DNA from: Nitrosopumilales archaeon CG_4_9_14_0_2_um_filter_34_16
GTDB taxonomy: Archaea > Thermoproteota > Nitrososphaeria > Nitrososphaerales > Nitrosopumilaceae
DNA length: 5,459 nt
NCBI GenBank assembly: GCA_002788515.1
Contig: PFRJ01000069.1
Coordinates: 1 to 5,459, forward strand
Direction: 5' to 3'
Notes under the pieces: model-generated
What the model saw: only the letters and a program-made list of their open reading frames with translations
What the model was told of the DNA's origin: nothing
Databases searched by the model: none
Shown: positions 5,171 through 5,459 of the stretch, one piece after another
Position numbering within the stretch: the first letter of the stretch is position 1
Layout: the number at the start of each line of letters is the position of its first letter
Program-made: the position numbers and the translations under genes

Positions 5171-5459
5171 AACATTTGCAGGACCTATATGGATTGAATC
5201 CAAATATCCCTCACATGGCGTTCCAATTCCCAAGATTGCCACCCGGATTAACTAATCCCATGTTTAAAGTTCACAAGAATCCAATGAAAGAACAGTTTTT
5301 TCAAAATGCAGATACAATTAATCAAAAATTACAAGGATTTCAACACATGTATCAACAATATGCATCAGGATTACTCTCAATGAACTCTAATGTAATTCCA
5401 CCAGGGCATCCACTATACACTAGACAAAATTCTATAGAAATGCTTCAAAACCAAAATGA
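5149..5459 (+). CDS. Unrecognised Gln/Asn/Pro/Met-rich protein (3' end cut off by window edge)
   Basis: From the ATG at 5149 the frame stays open for 103 codons to the window edge, while both other plus-strand frames are closed near the end. I recognise no family. The visible part is rich in Gln and Asn (23 of 103), Pro (10) and Met (7), with proline-rich pieces NPNIPH (17-22), FPRLPPGLTNP (27-37) and NVIPPGHPLY (81-90) around a helical Gln-rich stretch (about 46-78). There is no signal peptide or membrane segment in this part. The composition suggests an extended or scaffold-like N-terminus rather than an enzyme core. The frame opens at 5095 but has no other ATG before 5149, and no good ribosome site is visible. 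Its relation to the overlapping small ORF at 5066-5170 is unclear. Confidence 0.6.
   Translation, partial: MLDSFAIKHLQDLYGLNPNIPHMAFQFPRLPPGLTNPMFKVHKNPMKEQFFQNADTINQKLQGFQHMYQQYASGLLSMNSNVIPPGHPLYTRQNSIEMLQNQN

Noticed and set aside
1..5459. CRISPR array, tRNA, rRNA, insertion sequence or prophage genes
   Set aside because: No spaced repeat series, cloverleaf, rRNA-like stretch, transposase or phage motif was found on either strand when reading by eye.

Overview
This 5.46 kb window is AT-rich and densely packed, and it reads like the chromosome of a mesophilic archaeon. The best guess is an ammonia-oxidising Nitrososphaerota (Thaumarchaeota) of the Nitrosopumilus/Nitrosarchaeum type. The reasons are the strong A/T bias of codons, several starts with a TATA-like box about 23-30 bases upstream and no Shine-Dalgarno (leaderless style), T-tracts at gene ends, and the character of the proteins. 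The taxonomic assignment is inference, because no rRNA or marker gene is present.

Left part (1-2940): housekeeping biosynthesis. A purK cut by the left edge (minus strand) and purE (plus strand) diverge from a 100-base promoter region. Together they carry out the two-step N5-CAIR route of AIR carboxylation in purine synthesis. purE meets a minus-strand threonine ammonia-lyase gene (ilvA type with a C-terminal ACT domain) tail to tail, with one base between the stop codons.

Middle (2941-3927): a bipartite inverted repeat (2960-3009) lies between the ilvA 5' region and the end of an unrecognised 279-residue minus-strand gene with a GTG start. That gene diverges from the next operon across 71 bases holding two TATA-like boxes.

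Right part (3928-5459): the most interesting section. A 40-residue zinc-ribbon protein and a 263-residue class III nucleotide cyclase form a tight two-gene operon with a leaderless-looking promoter. A second tiny cysteine/histidine protein (48 aa) converges on the cyclase from the minus strand. Its upstream region has a TATA-like element that could serve both directions, a 7-base direct repeat 30 bases apart and a 13-base palindrome. To the right are a doubtful small ORF and the start of a Gln/Asn/Pro/Met-rich unknown protein that runs off the right edge.

The purine genes form one pathway unit and ilvA stands alone. The two mini zinc proteins around the cyclase are a possible undescribed archaeal cyclic-nucleotide signalling neighbourhood, but any functional link between them is only suggested by position.
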